A stretch of DNA of 64,000 bases from Aminipila sp032051575 (GCF_032051575.1 NZ_DAMBYD010000013.1:47957-111956), one strand, 5' to 3'. Counted from the first letter of the stretch, positions 8,271-17,347 are shown. Numbers and translations: made by a program. Notes: generated from the letters alone by a model not told the origin.

Positions 8271-9889
8271 ATAAATGGAATAAGTATTCTAAATGCGGTG
8301 TTATATCGATTGGCTTCTGTTGTCTCCAGAGCTATGCTTCCTCCATGTCTTTCTATAATCTTTTTACTTATGGATAATCCCAATCCAGATCCTTGTCTGC
8401 TATTTCTTGAATCATCGCCCACAACAAAAGGCTCAAATATGGTCTTTGCGATTTCCTTTGGAATGCCCGTTCCGTTATCTGCAATAATAATCTTGATAAA
8501 GTTTTGTTCATTTTGTTCATTACATACTGCAACATTTACGAATATTTTCGTTCCTTGCATGTTATGCTTTAATGAATTGTTTACTATATTGTCAAAAGCA
8601 CGCTTTAACTGAACCTTGTCTACATTACAAATAGCACTTTCCTCTGGTATATCCAGTTCCAATTCAAATCCCTTATCACTTATTTCCTCATATCTATTTG
8701 CTAAGTACTCTCTTAAGAACTCGTATATTTCTGTACTTTCAAAAGTAAAAGCATAATCGGGGTGTTCCAATTTACTATATTCATAAAAGGTATTGATTAA
8801 ATCTGTCAAATCTATAGCTTTATTGTAAATCTTATTCAGATATTTTTTTTGTTCCTCTGCCGCAATCATACCATCTGCTAAAGCCTTGGCATATCCCTGT
8901 ATGGTTGTTATTGGTGTTTTTAAGTCATGAGATATATCTGCCAACATTTTTTGTTTTTGCTTTTCTATCTCCATCTTAGCTTTTTCACTTTCCCTAAGCT
9001 GTTCAGACATGTTATTAAAACTATCACAAATTTGAACAAATTCCGCAGATCCGCTATATTCCACCGCCTGATTTCGATCCCCTTCAGCGAAAGCCAGCAT
9101 AGCGCTGCTTAAGGTGTCTAATGGTTTTCTTATTTTTCTCGAAAGCCATAGTACAAAGCCTAATACTGATATAATGTAACAAACTATAATGCCAATATCG
9201 ATCACGATTAATCCATGGGAATAAGCATTCATGCTTCTTTCATCAGAAAAGGATGTATTCATAACAATTGTATACTTTCTGCCATCATCACCCATAAAAC
9301 GGTATTTACTGATATCCAAGCCATCTCCTAATGAATTGGTTAAATACGCAAATTCTCTTACTGTATAATGTTTTTTCTTTGGTGCACCTGCACTAGACAT
9401 AATCAGATTACGATTGTGGTCAAATACTTGAAAATACCTAGATTCTTTTTTATTATCTTCGTAGCTCTCTTCATGTATTATAGTAAGCCGCTTACCATTT
9501 CTATCCTTATACTGAGATGAATACCTGTAAATATTTCCCGAATAATCCTGAATGCAATCTAATTCTCTTTCTGTGTATTCTTTTCCAGTTCTACTGCGGT
9601 CACTGGTATAAATTATTTTATTATCACTGTTTAGAATTTCAAAATACCCTTTTGCTCCAACTAGTGTATATGGTTTTATGCGTTCGTACTGTCCCTTCTC
9701 AAGTATCTTAATTTGGGAATTTATATCTCCTTTAGGTAGTTTTAAATGGGCATCTAAAGCTAACGTCCCTAATGCAAAAACAGATATAACTAAAATAACA
9801 TTTATAACTGTAAATGCAATATAATTTTTTATAAGAAGAGAAAAGAAACTTCCTCTCTTTCGCTTATCTTTTTTCAATTTTATATCCAA
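8261..9889 (-). CDS. Sensor histidine kinase (HAMP-HisKA-HATPase_c)
   Basis: A 542-residue membrane sensor kinase. Membrane span 1 is at residues about 20-46 and span 2 about 226-250, enclosing a roughly 180-residue extracytoplasmic sensor with a PDC/Cache-like layout. A HAMP linker follows (about 250-305), then the H-box with phospho-accepting H321 in DISHDLKTPI, N-box in DNIVNNSLKHN, G1 in IADNGTGIP and G2 in GSGLGLSI. It overlaps the response regulator gene by 26 bases. Adjacent efflux genes and shared promoter boxes suggest it senses envelope stress or an antimicrobial compound (inference). Confidence 0.94.
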   Translation of the reverse strand: MDIKLKKDKRKRGSFFSLLIKNYIAFTVINVILVISVFALGTLALDAHLKLPKGDINSQIKILEKGQYERIKPYTLVGAKGYFEILNSDNKIIYTSDRSRTGKEYTERELDCIQDYSGNIYRYSSQYKDRNGKRLTIIHEESYEDNKKESRYFQVFDHNRNLIMSSAGAPKKKHYTVREFAYLTNSLGDGLDISKYRFMGDDGRKYTIVMNTSFSDERSMNAYSHGLIVIDIGIIVCYIISVLGFVLWLSRKIRKPLDTLSSAMLAFAEGDRNQAVEYSGSAEFVQICDSFNNMSEQLRESEKAKMEIEKQKQKMLADISHDLKTPITTIQGYAKALADGMIAAEEQKKYLNKIYNKAIDLTDLINTFYEYSKLEHPDYAFTFESTEIYEFLREYLANRYEEISDKGFELELDIPEESAICNVDKVQLKRAFDNIVNNSLKHNMQGTKIFVNVAVCNEQNEQNFIKIIIADNGTGIPKEIAKTIFEPFVVGDDSRNSRQGSGLGLSISKKIIERHGGSIALETTEANRYNTAFRILIPFIRQ

Positions 9890-10568
9890 GCCCCCTGATT
9901 GTTTTTATATATTCGGAACTTTTAGGATCTCTTTCAATTTTTTCCCGAAGTTTTGAAATATGCACCATCATGGTATTATCATCACTTTCAAAGTACTCAC
10001 CACTAATGGTTTCATAAATCTGAGCTTTTGTGTAGACCCTGCCAGGTGATCTCATAAGTAATGTTATAATTTTATATTCTGTAGGCGTTAAAGAAATTTC
10101 TTTTCCGGATTTAGTTAGTTCTAGTTTTTCAGTATCAAGTTCCAATTCACCGACAACAAGTTTTGTACTTGAAATAATTTCTTTTCCCGCACCATCATTT
10201 AATTGATAATATCGCCTTAGTGCAGCCTTTACCCTTGCAATTATTTCTAATGGATTAAAAGGTTTTGTCATATAATCATCCGCACCTATATCCAGGCCAA
10301 TTATTTTATCACTGTCCAAATTTTTTGCAGACAGGATTAAAATAGGAATATTACTTATATCCCTAATCCGTTTTGTAACTTCATAGCCATTAAGTTTTGG
10401 CATCATTATGTCTAATACCGCTAAATCCATTTTATTATTTTCTAATATTCCCATTGCCTGGAGACCATCACTTGCAGCATAGACCTCATATCCTTCATTT
10501 TCTAAATATAGTTTTAAAAGATCCACAATAGAATCATCATCCTCTGCTACGAGAATTTTGTAACTCAT
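9864..10568 (-). CDS. OmpR-family response regulator
   Basis: A 234-residue regulator. The receiver domain has acidic residues EDDD at 9-12, phospho-acceptor D53 in VLDIMMPKLNG, and the conserved lysine in LILSAKN. A C-terminal winged-helix DNA-binding domain follows (LTPTEYKIITLLMRSPGRVYTKAQIYE and the final TIRGLGYKIEK). AGGAGG precedes the ATG. It is the first gene of the two-component pair. Direct-repeat boxes at its own promoter and at the efflux promoter suggest autoregulation and activation of efflux. Confidence 0.95.
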   Translation of the reverse strand: MSYKILVAEDDDSIVDLLKLYLENEGYEVYAASDGLQAMGILENNKMDLAVLDIMMPKLNGYEVTKRIRDISNIPILILSAKNLDSDKIIGLDIGADDYMTKPFNPLEIIARVKAALRRYYQLNDGAGKEIISSTKLVVGELELDTEKLELTKSGKEISLTPTEYKIITLLMRSPGRVYTKAQIYETISGEYFESDDNTMMVHISKLREKIERDPKSSEYIKTIRGLGYKIEKR

Positions 10569-10597
10569 ATCATCAGCCTCCTTATATTTTTTGTACT

Positions 10598-10703
10598 TTC
10601 CTTCAAATTTACCTTATAAATTACCTAAATTCTGATATATTTATACCTTTCGTTATTAATTAATCATATTTCTTTATTCTTAATTGTACCTTTATATAAC
10701 CTT
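10598..10703 (-). promoter_or_regulatory. Response regulator gene promoter with AAGGTT/AAGGTA boxes
   Basis: Plus-strand TACCTT (10687) and AACCTT (10698) are 11 bp apart. The proximal box lies exactly 18 bases upstream (minus strand) of TATGAT at 10663-10668, the same architecture as the efflux promoter. Further boxes TTCCTT (10598), TACCTT (10610), TACCTA (10622) and TACCTT (10644) lie downstream of the presumed start at 12-12-22 bp spacing and may give feedback repression. The remainder of the 10569-10909 gap shows no gene. Confidence 0.6.
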
Positions 10704-10909
10704 AAGATTTCTTAATTAAAGACAAATAGTATCATATTTTATCATACAAGGATTTATTTATCTATCTGAATTAATCTTCTCCTTATTTTACCATTGCTTT
10801 ACTAATCTTCCAAAACAATTCTCATACTTCTAAATCCTGTCGCATATATTGTGATATCGAACTCATTAGATTGAATCCAATAAATGATAGGGGCGGTGAA
10901 GTATTTAAT

Positions 10910-11167
10910 ATGAAGGATTACATAGAAGAAAGGGTCCTGGAACTAGCCAGGTACATTCTTGATACAAATTCTACGGTTAGAGCGACTGCTAAGAAATTTA
11001 GAGTCAGCAAAAGCACAGTACATAAGGATATAACGGAAAGGCTGCATGAGATTAATCCAGGGCTTGCCGCTGAAGTAAAAACAGTTTTAGATGCAAATAA
11101 GGCGGAACGTCATATAAGAGGCGGTCTAGCAACAAAAGAAAAATATCAGTCAAAATCATCTAAATAA
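10910..11167 (+). CDS. spoIIID: Sporulation transcription factor SpoIIID
   Basis: An 85-residue DNA-binding protein matching SpoIIID from its first residue (MKDYIEERVLELARYI). It has the helix-turn-helix TVRATAKKFRVSKSTVHKDI and the following helix TERLHEINPGLA, with a basic C-terminal tail. SpoIIID acts in the mother cell downstream of sigma-E and tunes sigma-K-stage genes. The open frame continues 13 codons upstream of 10910, but family alignment supports the ATG at 10910. The gene is monocistronic, ended by a strong bidirectional terminator at 11176-11218. A sigma-E promoter was looked for but no convincing match was found. Confidence 0.95.
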   Translation: MKDYIEERVLELARYILDTNSTVRATAKKFRVSKSTVHKDITERLHEINPGLAAEVKTVLDANKAERHIRGGLATKEKYQSKSSK

Positions 11168-11175
11168 AATTTTTT

Positions 11176-11218
11176 AAAAAGCCTTACGAAGGACTTTTAA
11201 TCTTTCGTAAGGCTTTTT
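11176..11218. terminator. Bidirectional intrinsic terminator between spoIIID and the GGDEF gene
   Basis: AAAAAGCCTTACGAA and TTCGTAAGGCTTTTT form a perfect 15-bp inverted repeat around a 12-base loop, with an A-tract on the left and a T-tract on the right, so it serves both convergent genes. Confidence 0.93.
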
Positions 11219-11236
11219 ACTCTTTAGAACCTCTTT

Positions 11237-12115
11237 TTAGTTCTTATAAATTTTAATCTTATTTTTACCAGAATTTTTTGATTGATATTGAGCGGTATCA
11301 GCATTTCGGTATAGTTCATTAAATTCAATACCATGTTCAGGAAAAAATGCAATCCCAATTGAACTAAGTACTGTTACTTTTTTCCCTTTTTCTATAAATT
11401 GGATTTTTAGTTTATTAAAAATGGCCTTAATCTTATTTATAAAGTATTCTTTTGAATAGATATATGGGATAAATATTGCAAACTCATCCCCTCCCATCCT
11501 TCCAATTACATCATCTCTATCGACTACTTCTATCAAAGCATCCGCAACCTTTATTAGTACAACATCTCCTACATCATGTCCGAAAGTATCATTTAAATAT
11601 TTGAAATCATCTAAATCTATCATTATAAACGCAGCTTTATCTATTTTCTGTTTTAACAAACGCTGCACCATTTCCTCGAATGCAGTTCGATTATAAATTT
11701 TAGTTAATGGATCCCGTAGGACCTGACGTTTTAAATTAATAATCTTAAGTATATTATTAATTCTTGTCTGTATTATTTCTATCTCACATGGCATTAATAT
11801 AACATCTATTACGCCCATATTTACCGCCTTAACGGCAAGTTCCTGCTGTTTATTGCTACAAATTAATAAAAGTGCCGTATTTTCATCATCTCTGAATTTA
11901 TTTATAAGTTCAGGCAGTGCAGTGCAGGTATTTTCTAACTTACTTACCTCCAAAACCACTAATTTAGTATTCCCTATATATTTATCTAACGCCCCCTCAT
12001 TATATATAGTATCCATTGCTTCAACAATGTAGCAGTCTTTTTCAAGGCTGCTTGTTATTCTATCTATAAAGAATTGGTTATTACATATTAGTACGATCTT
12101 GTTCTTAATATCCAT
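11237..12115 (-). CDS. Diguanylate cyclase with a degenerate receiver domain
   Basis: A 292-residue soluble protein. Residues 1-125 look like a receiver (CheY-like) fold, but the acceptor position reads VVLEVSKLEN, with Glu in place of Asp, so phosphorylation is unlikely. Residues 130-290 form a GGDEF domain with an intact active site, GRMGGDEFAIF, and the metal/substrate motif MIDLDDFKYLND, so c-di-GMP synthesis is expected. The usual RxxD product-inhibition site is not present (DRDD at that place). It stands alone, convergent with spoIIID. An HD-GYP protein 8 kb away could degrade its product. Confidence 0.9.
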   Translation of the reverse strand: MDIKNKIVLICNNQFFIDRITSSLEKDCYIVEAMDTIYNEGALDKYIGNTKLVVLEVSKLENTCTALPELINKFRDDENTALLLICSNKQQELAVKAVNMGVIDVILMPCEIEIIQTRINNILKIINLKRQVLRDPLTKIYNRTAFEEMVQRLLKQKIDKAAFIMIDLDDFKYLNDTFGHDVGDVVLIKVADALIEVVDRDDVIGRMGGDEFAIFIPYIYSKEYFINKIKAIFNKLKIQFIEKGKKVTVLSSIGIAFFPEHGIEFNELYRNADTAQYQSKNSGKNKIKIYKN

Positions 12116-12272
12116 GACAAAACTTTATCCTTATCCGAGCTAGATTTTTATTAAACAGCATCACTTTTTGACTTATAATATAGGTCATTATAGTTCTAAT
12201 TATAGCATATACTTTTTGTACATACAATGTATTTGTCTATCAAACTGGATATACTATAAACGGAGGAAAGAA

Positions 12273-12518
12273 ATGTTTCATACCAAAAGTAAAGATGGAT
12301 TAAATAATATCTGTGGTAAAAAAATCCGTGCCTTCAGAGAATCTCAGCCAGCCCGTTATTCCCAGCGAATGCTGGCCGATGAAATGCAACGCAATGGAGT
12401 AGATATGGACAAAAATATTATCCAGCGAATTGAAAGTGGCGAACGTTTTGTCACTGATATTGAGCTAAAAGCATTTGCAAAAATACTTGGAATGACATAT
12501 GATGATTTACTAAAATAA
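12273..12518 (+). CDS. Small XRE-family helix-turn-helix protein
   Basis: An 81-residue Cro/C1-type DNA-binding protein: KKIRAFRESQPARYSQRMLADEMQ, then DKNIIQRIESGERFVTDIELKAFAKILGMTYDDLL. Single-domain regulators of this type are frequent in Clostridia. The ATG at 12273 follows GGAGGAAAG and is preferred to upstream in-frame starts. A short palindrome, ATACAATGTAT, lies about 40 bases upstream (12222-12232) and could be its operator. Its target is unknown. Confidence 0.8.
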   Translation: MFHTKSKDGLNNICGKKIRAFRESQPARYSQRMLADEMQRNGVDMDKNIIQRIESGERFVTDIELKAFAKILGMTYDDLLK

Positions 12519-12557
12519 GCCTTACTAAAACTGTTAAGTCCTAGTAAGGCTTTTTTC
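12517..12557 (+). terminator. Intrinsic terminator after the XRE gene
   Basis: AAGCCTTACTA pairs with TAGTAAGGCTT around a 14-base loop and is followed by TTTTTTCTTT. It overlaps the last codons of the XRE gene and faces the convergent BlaR1-like gene. Confidence 0.88.
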
Positions 12558-12558
12558 T

Positions 12559-15111
12559 TTATTGTTTTTTACTGTTGTTATGTGCGTATGGATCACTATA
12601 AGCAAAACCAAAATTCTTTTCTAAATATGGACTTTCGCATTTAATCTTCGTTGATTCTGAATTCTCTATTCCTAAAGTAAGGTATTTGGCATTTTTTTCG
12701 AGTTGTATTTTTATATAGGAATTTAATTCATTCGGTGAACTATGGCTATAAATTCCCGTTAAATCACCATCTACTTTGGGCCATGCACTTAATAAACCAC
12801 CTTTTTCCGAATCATATGGTTCTGATCTTCCGATTTTATAATTTGCTGTAATTCCATAGGGTTCTACTTTAGTCTGCAGTTCCATACCATTACTATATTC
12901 GTGTAATGGCAGCAACCTTACGAGTTTTCCCACTGCACTGGCATCTCCAACATATTCAACATTAGCGTTACGTAATACTTTTGGTAAAATTTCACGTTCA
13001 TACTTGTCATTGATTAATTTTAATACTGAATAATCTACGCCCCCCTCTGTTAAAAAGTCAGTAGGTAAGAATCCAAGAAAAACAGCTTTATAAGTTTTCC
13101 CTTCTTCCGAATAGCCATAAAATACAGCATAACTTTGTATATAATGTTTGTTGCCATTTGCAGTTATTTCATAACCTCCATCAGCTGAGTCATCGTATTT
13201 TTTTACATCTTGTGGTATTAACTCATAATCTACTTTAAATACTTTTGCCGTAGGATAAATGATATTCCAAGGTGCAGTTTCATTTTCAACCATGCCCATA
13301 TCAATTATTCCTGGAATATCCATAACTGGTGAGATTTGTTCAAAACTATTTATTTTATATCCTTTAATATCTCTGCTTGGAGGCATTACAATATTCACAT
13401 AGTTATCAAAATAATCTTCCATTAATGCTTTTGCATCGTACTCTCCCCCCATAACAGCAGTGCCTGCTTTAGTATCCGTCTGCATTCCAGCCTCAGCTAC
13501 TGGTGTATATGAAGAAGGCTCCTTGATTTTTTGTAAAGTCATAGCAACTTTAATCAATTCTTCATCCGTTATACGATTACTTACTTTATATAAGACAGGA
13601 ATAATCTGAGCATAATCATCTGCTATAAGATAGATTTCAGTTCTTACTGACTTTAAGTTACTCAAATAATTTACTTTATAGGCTGCCCAAATATCTGTAG
13701 AATTGGACTTTATCCGTTCAATCTTTACATTTTTTTCGTGATTATCTGCTAATTCAGAAAAACTACTTGATTGTTTTATGAGTTGCTTTACCTTTGATTC
13801 ATAATCCACTCGTCCTCTCATGGTTAAAGCATTACTGTCTTCTGGAATCCATTCAGATTCTGATAAATCAACCTTTCTATAATTTAGCCCTGCAACTTCA
13901 TTTTCTTTTTTATCTTTAAATAAAATCTTTTCACAATAAGGAGGTTCCTCAGGCACGGTCTCTTCATATTCTTTACCCCAAGATAGAGGGACTTCCATCA
14001 TATAATTATCCCCTTCATTATTGGGCCCATTTACACCAATTATCTGTGTCTTTTTAGAAAGATCTACCGCATTGGTTAAACAGAAAATACCCAATAACAC
14101 GACTAAAAGCAATCCAACCATGCTTACCCATAATTTAGGAGTCTTAAAATATGCAATTTTTTTAATACGCTGGCTTACCTCTTTTTCTCCGCTTTCCAAG
14201 CAAGTTGTTGCAAAAATAAAAGAATTTTGAGTAGTTGCTGTTTTTAAAAGCACCTCTGCATATGCTTTTTTCTCTCCTGCAATACCTATGACCATATAAT
14301 CACAATACATCTCTAAATCACGCCTAAAAATTTTAAAAGCATACCACGCTAGTGGATTAAACCAGTTCATACAAAGAAGTACTGAAGAAACCATATTCCA
14401 AATGTTATCTTTGTTTTTATAATGACATAGTTCGTGATAAAATACATGTTTTAATTCTTCATTATTATACCCCTCTGATATATAGAGAGACGGTTTAAAT
14501 ACGCCTGCCAGCATAGGGGATTCTGCACCTTGTTTTAAGGTGAGTTTATGACTTCTGACTCCAAGTCCTTCTTTGCAAATGGAAAACACCTCTAGAATTT
14601 CATCATCACTACATATACGCAGTTTCCTTATTCTCTTAAGTAGCCTGCCATATGAAAGGAATAAAGCAAATGCCATGACTAAAGTTCCCAACCAGTATAG
14701 GGCTAATATGATTTTTTCTATATACTTCATTGAATTAATATTTTTTGCCTGATTTTTATCAATTGTTTGTGCGATAGAGTTTTCCTGGTTGCTGCCGTCT
14801 GTTTTTAAGGTAATATTCTCATCCTGCAGCTTATGGTCTTGCAGATTGCTGATGTTCTCCACTGACGTATTGTTTAATTCTTCAGTTTTCTGGTCTATAA
14901 AATGAACATATTTTGCTGACATATCTGGTATATAGTTAAAAATGCTTATTTCACTTTCAGGTAGTATGGGAATAGCTAATCGGATAATTAATACTGTCCA
15001 AATAAGCACATGCCACTTAGGTGTAAATCTATTTTTAAACACTTCTTTTAATATTAAAATCAGTATAACTGTCACTGAAAATGTAACCGTCATATTAATC
15101 AGTATACCCAT
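12559..15111 (-). CDS. BlaR1-like M56 family metallopeptidase with a novel extracytoplasmic region
   Basis: An 850-residue membrane protein. The N-terminal part has membrane spans around residues 5-25, 35-50 and 130-155, then the zinc protease motif YHELCHYKN (HExxH at about 226-230) with third-ligand region RDLEMYCDY, as in BlaR1/MecR1. A fourth span lies around 325 (LWVSMVGLLLVVLLGIFCL). The remaining 500 residues outside the cell do not show the SxxK/KTG penicillin-binding domain of BlaR1, so the signal is probably not a beta-lactam. The ATG at 15111 follows GAGGG. The BlaI-type repressor gene is just upstream, so protease and repressor form a signal-cleavage pair. Confidence 0.85.
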   Translation of the reverse strand: MGILINMTVTFSVTVILILILKEVFKNRFTPKWHVLIWTVLIIRLAIPILPESEISIFNYIPDMSAKYVHFIDQKTEELNNTSVENISNLQDHKLQDENITLKTDGSNQENSIAQTIDKNQAKNINSMKYIEKIILALYWLGTLVMAFALFLSYGRLLKRIRKLRICSDDEILEVFSICKEGLGVRSHKLTLKQGAESPMLAGVFKPSLYISEGYNNEELKHVFYHELCHYKNKDNIWNMVSSVLLCMNWFNPLAWYAFKIFRRDLEMYCDYMVIGIAGEKKAYAEVLLKTATTQNSFIFATTCLESGEKEVSQRIKKIAYFKTPKLWVSMVGLLLVVLLGIFCLTNAVDLSKKTQIIGVNGPNNEGDNYMMEVPLSWGKEYEETVPEEPPYCEKILFKDKKENEVAGLNYRKVDLSESEWIPEDSNALTMRGRVDYESKVKQLIKQSSSFSELADNHEKNVKIERIKSNSTDIWAAYKVNYLSNLKSVRTEIYLIADDYAQIIPVLYKVSNRITDEELIKVAMTLQKIKEPSSYTPVAEAGMQTDTKAGTAVMGGEYDAKALMEDYFDNYVNIVMPPSRDIKGYKINSFEQISPVMDIPGIIDMGMVENETAPWNIIYPTAKVFKVDYELIPQDVKKYDDSADGGYEITANGNKHYIQSYAVFYGYSEEGKTYKAVFLGFLPTDFLTEGGVDYSVLKLINDKYEREILPKVLRNANVEYVGDASAVGKLVRLLPLHEYSNGMELQTKVEPYGITANYKIGRSEPYDSEKGGLLSAWPKVDGDLTGIYSHSSPNELNSYIKIQLEKNAKYLTLGIENSESTKIKCESPYLEKNFGFAYSDPYAHNNSKKQ

Positions 15112-15193
15112 ATTCCATCCCTCATCATTCATTCAGCAACGCGTCACAACACTTGGCATTGCCTATTCACAGTTTATTTACAATATACATTTA

Positions 15194-15571
15194 TTACTTA
15201 TCAATTTTATCAATAATCCCTTTTAATTCTTTCTGCTCTTCCTCGGATAAGTTTGAGTTTTTTGCTAAGGCAGATATTAGCATTCCTGCTGATCCGTCAA
15301 ACACTCTTTCCAGAAAACTTTTTACTTCTCTAATTTTGCATACCTCTTCAACAGCTATCGGATAATATTTAAAATTATTGGCAACAGATTTGTCTGCATC
15401 AATTGCCCCCTTATCTGCCAGTCTGTTCACTAAAGTCCTAACGGTAGTATAACTCCATCCACATTCATTTACCCTTCCTGCTATTTCTTTCAGGGTGATA
15501 TTGGGTGATTCCCAAAGTACCTTCATTATTTTCCACTCTGAATCACTAATGCTGAAATTACTATTACTCAT
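15194..15571 (-). CDS. BlaI/MecI-family repressor
   Basis: A 125-residue winged-helix repressor: ISDSEWKIMKVLWESPNITLKEIAG, WSYTTVRTLVNRLADKGAI, then the FERVFDG-like dimerisation segment SFLERVFDGSAGMLISAL and SEEEQKELKGIID. Family members bind TACA-N2-TGTA sites as dimers and are cut by the partner metalloprotease. AAGGGG precedes the ATG. Two matching operators lie in its own promoter (15652-15698), implying autoregulation. Confidence 0.95.
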   Translation of the reverse strand: MSNSNFSISDSEWKIMKVLWESPNITLKEIAGRVNECGWSYTTVRTLVNRLADKGAIDADKSVANNFKYYPIAVEEVCKIREVKSFLERVFDGSAGMLISALAKNSNLSEEEQKELKGIIDKIDK

Positions 15572-15651
15572 ATGTTAAACCCCTTTCATGACCTAACTCA
15601 ATTTGTGAAACAAATTGTTAGTAAGTCAGATGCTTAAAAATAAAAAACAAT

Positions 15652-15698
15652 GAGGACTACAAATGTAATCTTTGTTTTAGTTTACATTTGTAGTCCTC
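15652..15698 (-). promoter_or_regulatory. Twin BlaI operators in a 17-bp perfect inverted repeat, also a terminator-like hairpin
   Basis: GAGGACTACAAATGTAA (15652-15668) is repeated perfectly inverted at 15682-15698, around a 13-base loop. Each arm contains one TACA-N2-TGTA BlaI core. On the minus strand the hairpin is followed by TTGTTTTTTATTTTT, so the same DNA could terminate pyrG transcripts 12 bases past its stop codon. Confidence 0.8.
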
Positions 15699-15707
15699 GT
15701 TTGTCAA
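15679..15707 (-). promoter_or_regulatory. Promoter of the BlaI/BlaR1-like operon
   Basis: On the minus strand TTGACA (15702-15707), a 17-base spacer and TAAACT (15679-15684). The upstream operator arm fills the spacer and the second arm covers the early transcribed region, the usual arrangement for BlaI repression. Confidence 0.65.
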
Positions 15708-15709
15708 CA

Positions 15710-17311
15710 CTATTTTATTTTTAATGCCGCCTTAACGAATTCTCTAAATAATGGATGAGCCTTATTGGGTCTGCTTTTAAATTCAGGATGATACTGAACG
15801 CCTACATGGAAGCTATTACTTGATACTTCAACAGCTTCTACTAACCTTTCATCTGGCGAAGTCCCGCTGATCTCCAATCCAGCCTCTAAAAATCGGGTTC
15901 TATAAATGTTATTAAATTCATATCGATGTCTATGTCTTTCATATATCATTTCCTGGCCATAGGCCTCTGCCATTTTACTATTTCCCTTAATCTTACAAGG
16001 GTACGCTCCTAGTCTCATAGTTCCACCCTTAGGTATATCTCCTGATTGGTCTGGCATAAAGTCAATAACAGAGTTCAACCCATCTGGTAAAAATTCACTT
16101 GAATCAGCATCCTTTATTTCAAGCACATGTCTGGCAAATTCTATAACTGCAATCTGCATACCAAGGCATATTCCGAAATAAGGTATGTCATTTTCTCTAG
16201 CATATTGAGCCGCACATATTTTACCTTCTATTCCTCTGTCTCCAAAACCTCCTGGTACTAAAATTCCAGTCACATCGTCTAATACCGATTTTGAAGTTTC
16301 CTCAGTTACATCTTCAGAATCTACCCATTTTATATTTATCCTGCAGCCATTTTCATAGCCTGCATGACGGAGTGCCTCTGCCACCGATAAATAAGCATCA
16401 TGCAGCTTTACATACTTTCCTACAATTGCAATCTTAACTTCTTTATCACGCTTCTCAATTCTGTCAAGCATCTGATTCCATTCAGTCATATCACAAGGTC
16501 CGGCATTAAGTCCTAATTCTCTGCAGACTATCCAAGAGAAATTGCTTTTTTCTAACATAGTTGGTGCTTGATATAAAACTGGTAATGTAATGTTTTCAAT
16601 AACACAATCTGGCTTTACATTGCAGAATAATGAGATTTTCTGACGAATGTCTTCGTCAATAGGTTCATCTGCACGCATAACAATTATGTCGGGAGAGATC
16701 CCCAGCGCACGTAATTCTTTAACTGAATGCTGTGTAGGTTTTGATTTATGCTCTCCAGAGCTTTTAATATAAGGAACCAATGTTACATGTATGAATAAAC
16801 AATTTTCTTTCCCGACTTCTAATGATACCTGGCGAATAGCTTCTAAAAATGGCTGGCTCTCAATATCCCCAGTAGTTCCCCCAATTTCCGTTATAATTAC
16901 TTCTGCCTGGCTTGATTTTCCTACGTTATATATAAAGCTTTTGATTTCATTTGTAATATGGGGGATAACTTGAACTGTACTTCCTAAATATTCTCCATTA
17001 CGCTCTTTAGTTAAAACATTCCAGTATACCTTACCTGTAGTTAAATTAGAAAATTGGTTTAAATCTTCATCTATAAATCTTTCATAATGCCCTAAATCTA
17101 AATCTGTTTCAGCTCCATCCTCTGTTACAAAAACTTCACCATGCTGATAGGGACTCATGGTTCCCGGATCTACATTTATATATGGATCCAATTTTTGTGC
17201 CGCTACTTTCATTCCTCTTGCTTTAAGTAACCGCCCTAGTGATGCAGCTGTAATGCCCTTTCCTAGCCCTGACACTACACCGCCTGTCACAAAAATGTAC
17301 TTCTTATTCAT
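15710..17311 (-). CDS. pyrG: CTP synthase
   Basis: A 533-residue enzyme making CTP from UTP, ATP and glutamine in pyrimidine synthesis. The N-terminal synthetase domain starts KYIFVTGGVVSGLGKGITAASLG with its P-loop, and contains GGTTGDIESQPFLEA. The C-terminal class-I glutaminase has the nucleophile cysteine in YFGICLGMQ and the His-Glu pair in VQYHPEF. The chosen ATG at 17311 gives the normal family length; the frame is open 12 codons further upstream. The gene is single, and its stop codon abuts the BlaI-controlled promoter. Confidence 0.97.
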   Translation of the reverse strand: MNKKYIFVTGGVVSGLGKGITAASLGRLLKARGMKVAAQKLDPYINVDPGTMSPYQHGEVFVTEDGAETDLDLGHYERFIDEDLNQFSNLTTGKVYWNVLTKERNGEYLGSTVQVIPHITNEIKSFIYNVGKSSQAEVIITEIGGTTGDIESQPFLEAIRQVSLEVGKENCLFIHVTLVPYIKSSGEHKSKPTQHSVKELRALGISPDIIVMRADEPIDEDIRQKISLFCNVKPDCVIENITLPVLYQAPTMLEKSNFSWIVCRELGLNAGPCDMTEWNQMLDRIEKRDKEVKIAIVGKYVKLHDAYLSVAEALRHAGYENGCRINIKWVDSEDVTEETSKSVLDDVTGILVPGGFGDRGIEGKICAAQYARENDIPYFGICLGMQIAVIEFARHVLEIKDADSSEFLPDGLNSVIDFMPDQSGDIPKGGTMRLGAYPCKIKGNSKMAEAYGQEMIYERHRHRYEFNNIYRTRFLEAGLEISGTSPDERLVEAVEVSSNSFHVGVQYHPEFKSRPNKAHPLFREFVKAALKIK

Positions 17312-17347
17312 TCCTTCATCATCTCCTTTTTTCCAATAAAACTGCAT

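Noticed and set aside
10800..10909. Sigma-E promoter for spoIIID
   Set aside because: CATAC-like strings are present but none has a matching -35 at 14-15 bases, so no site is claimed.
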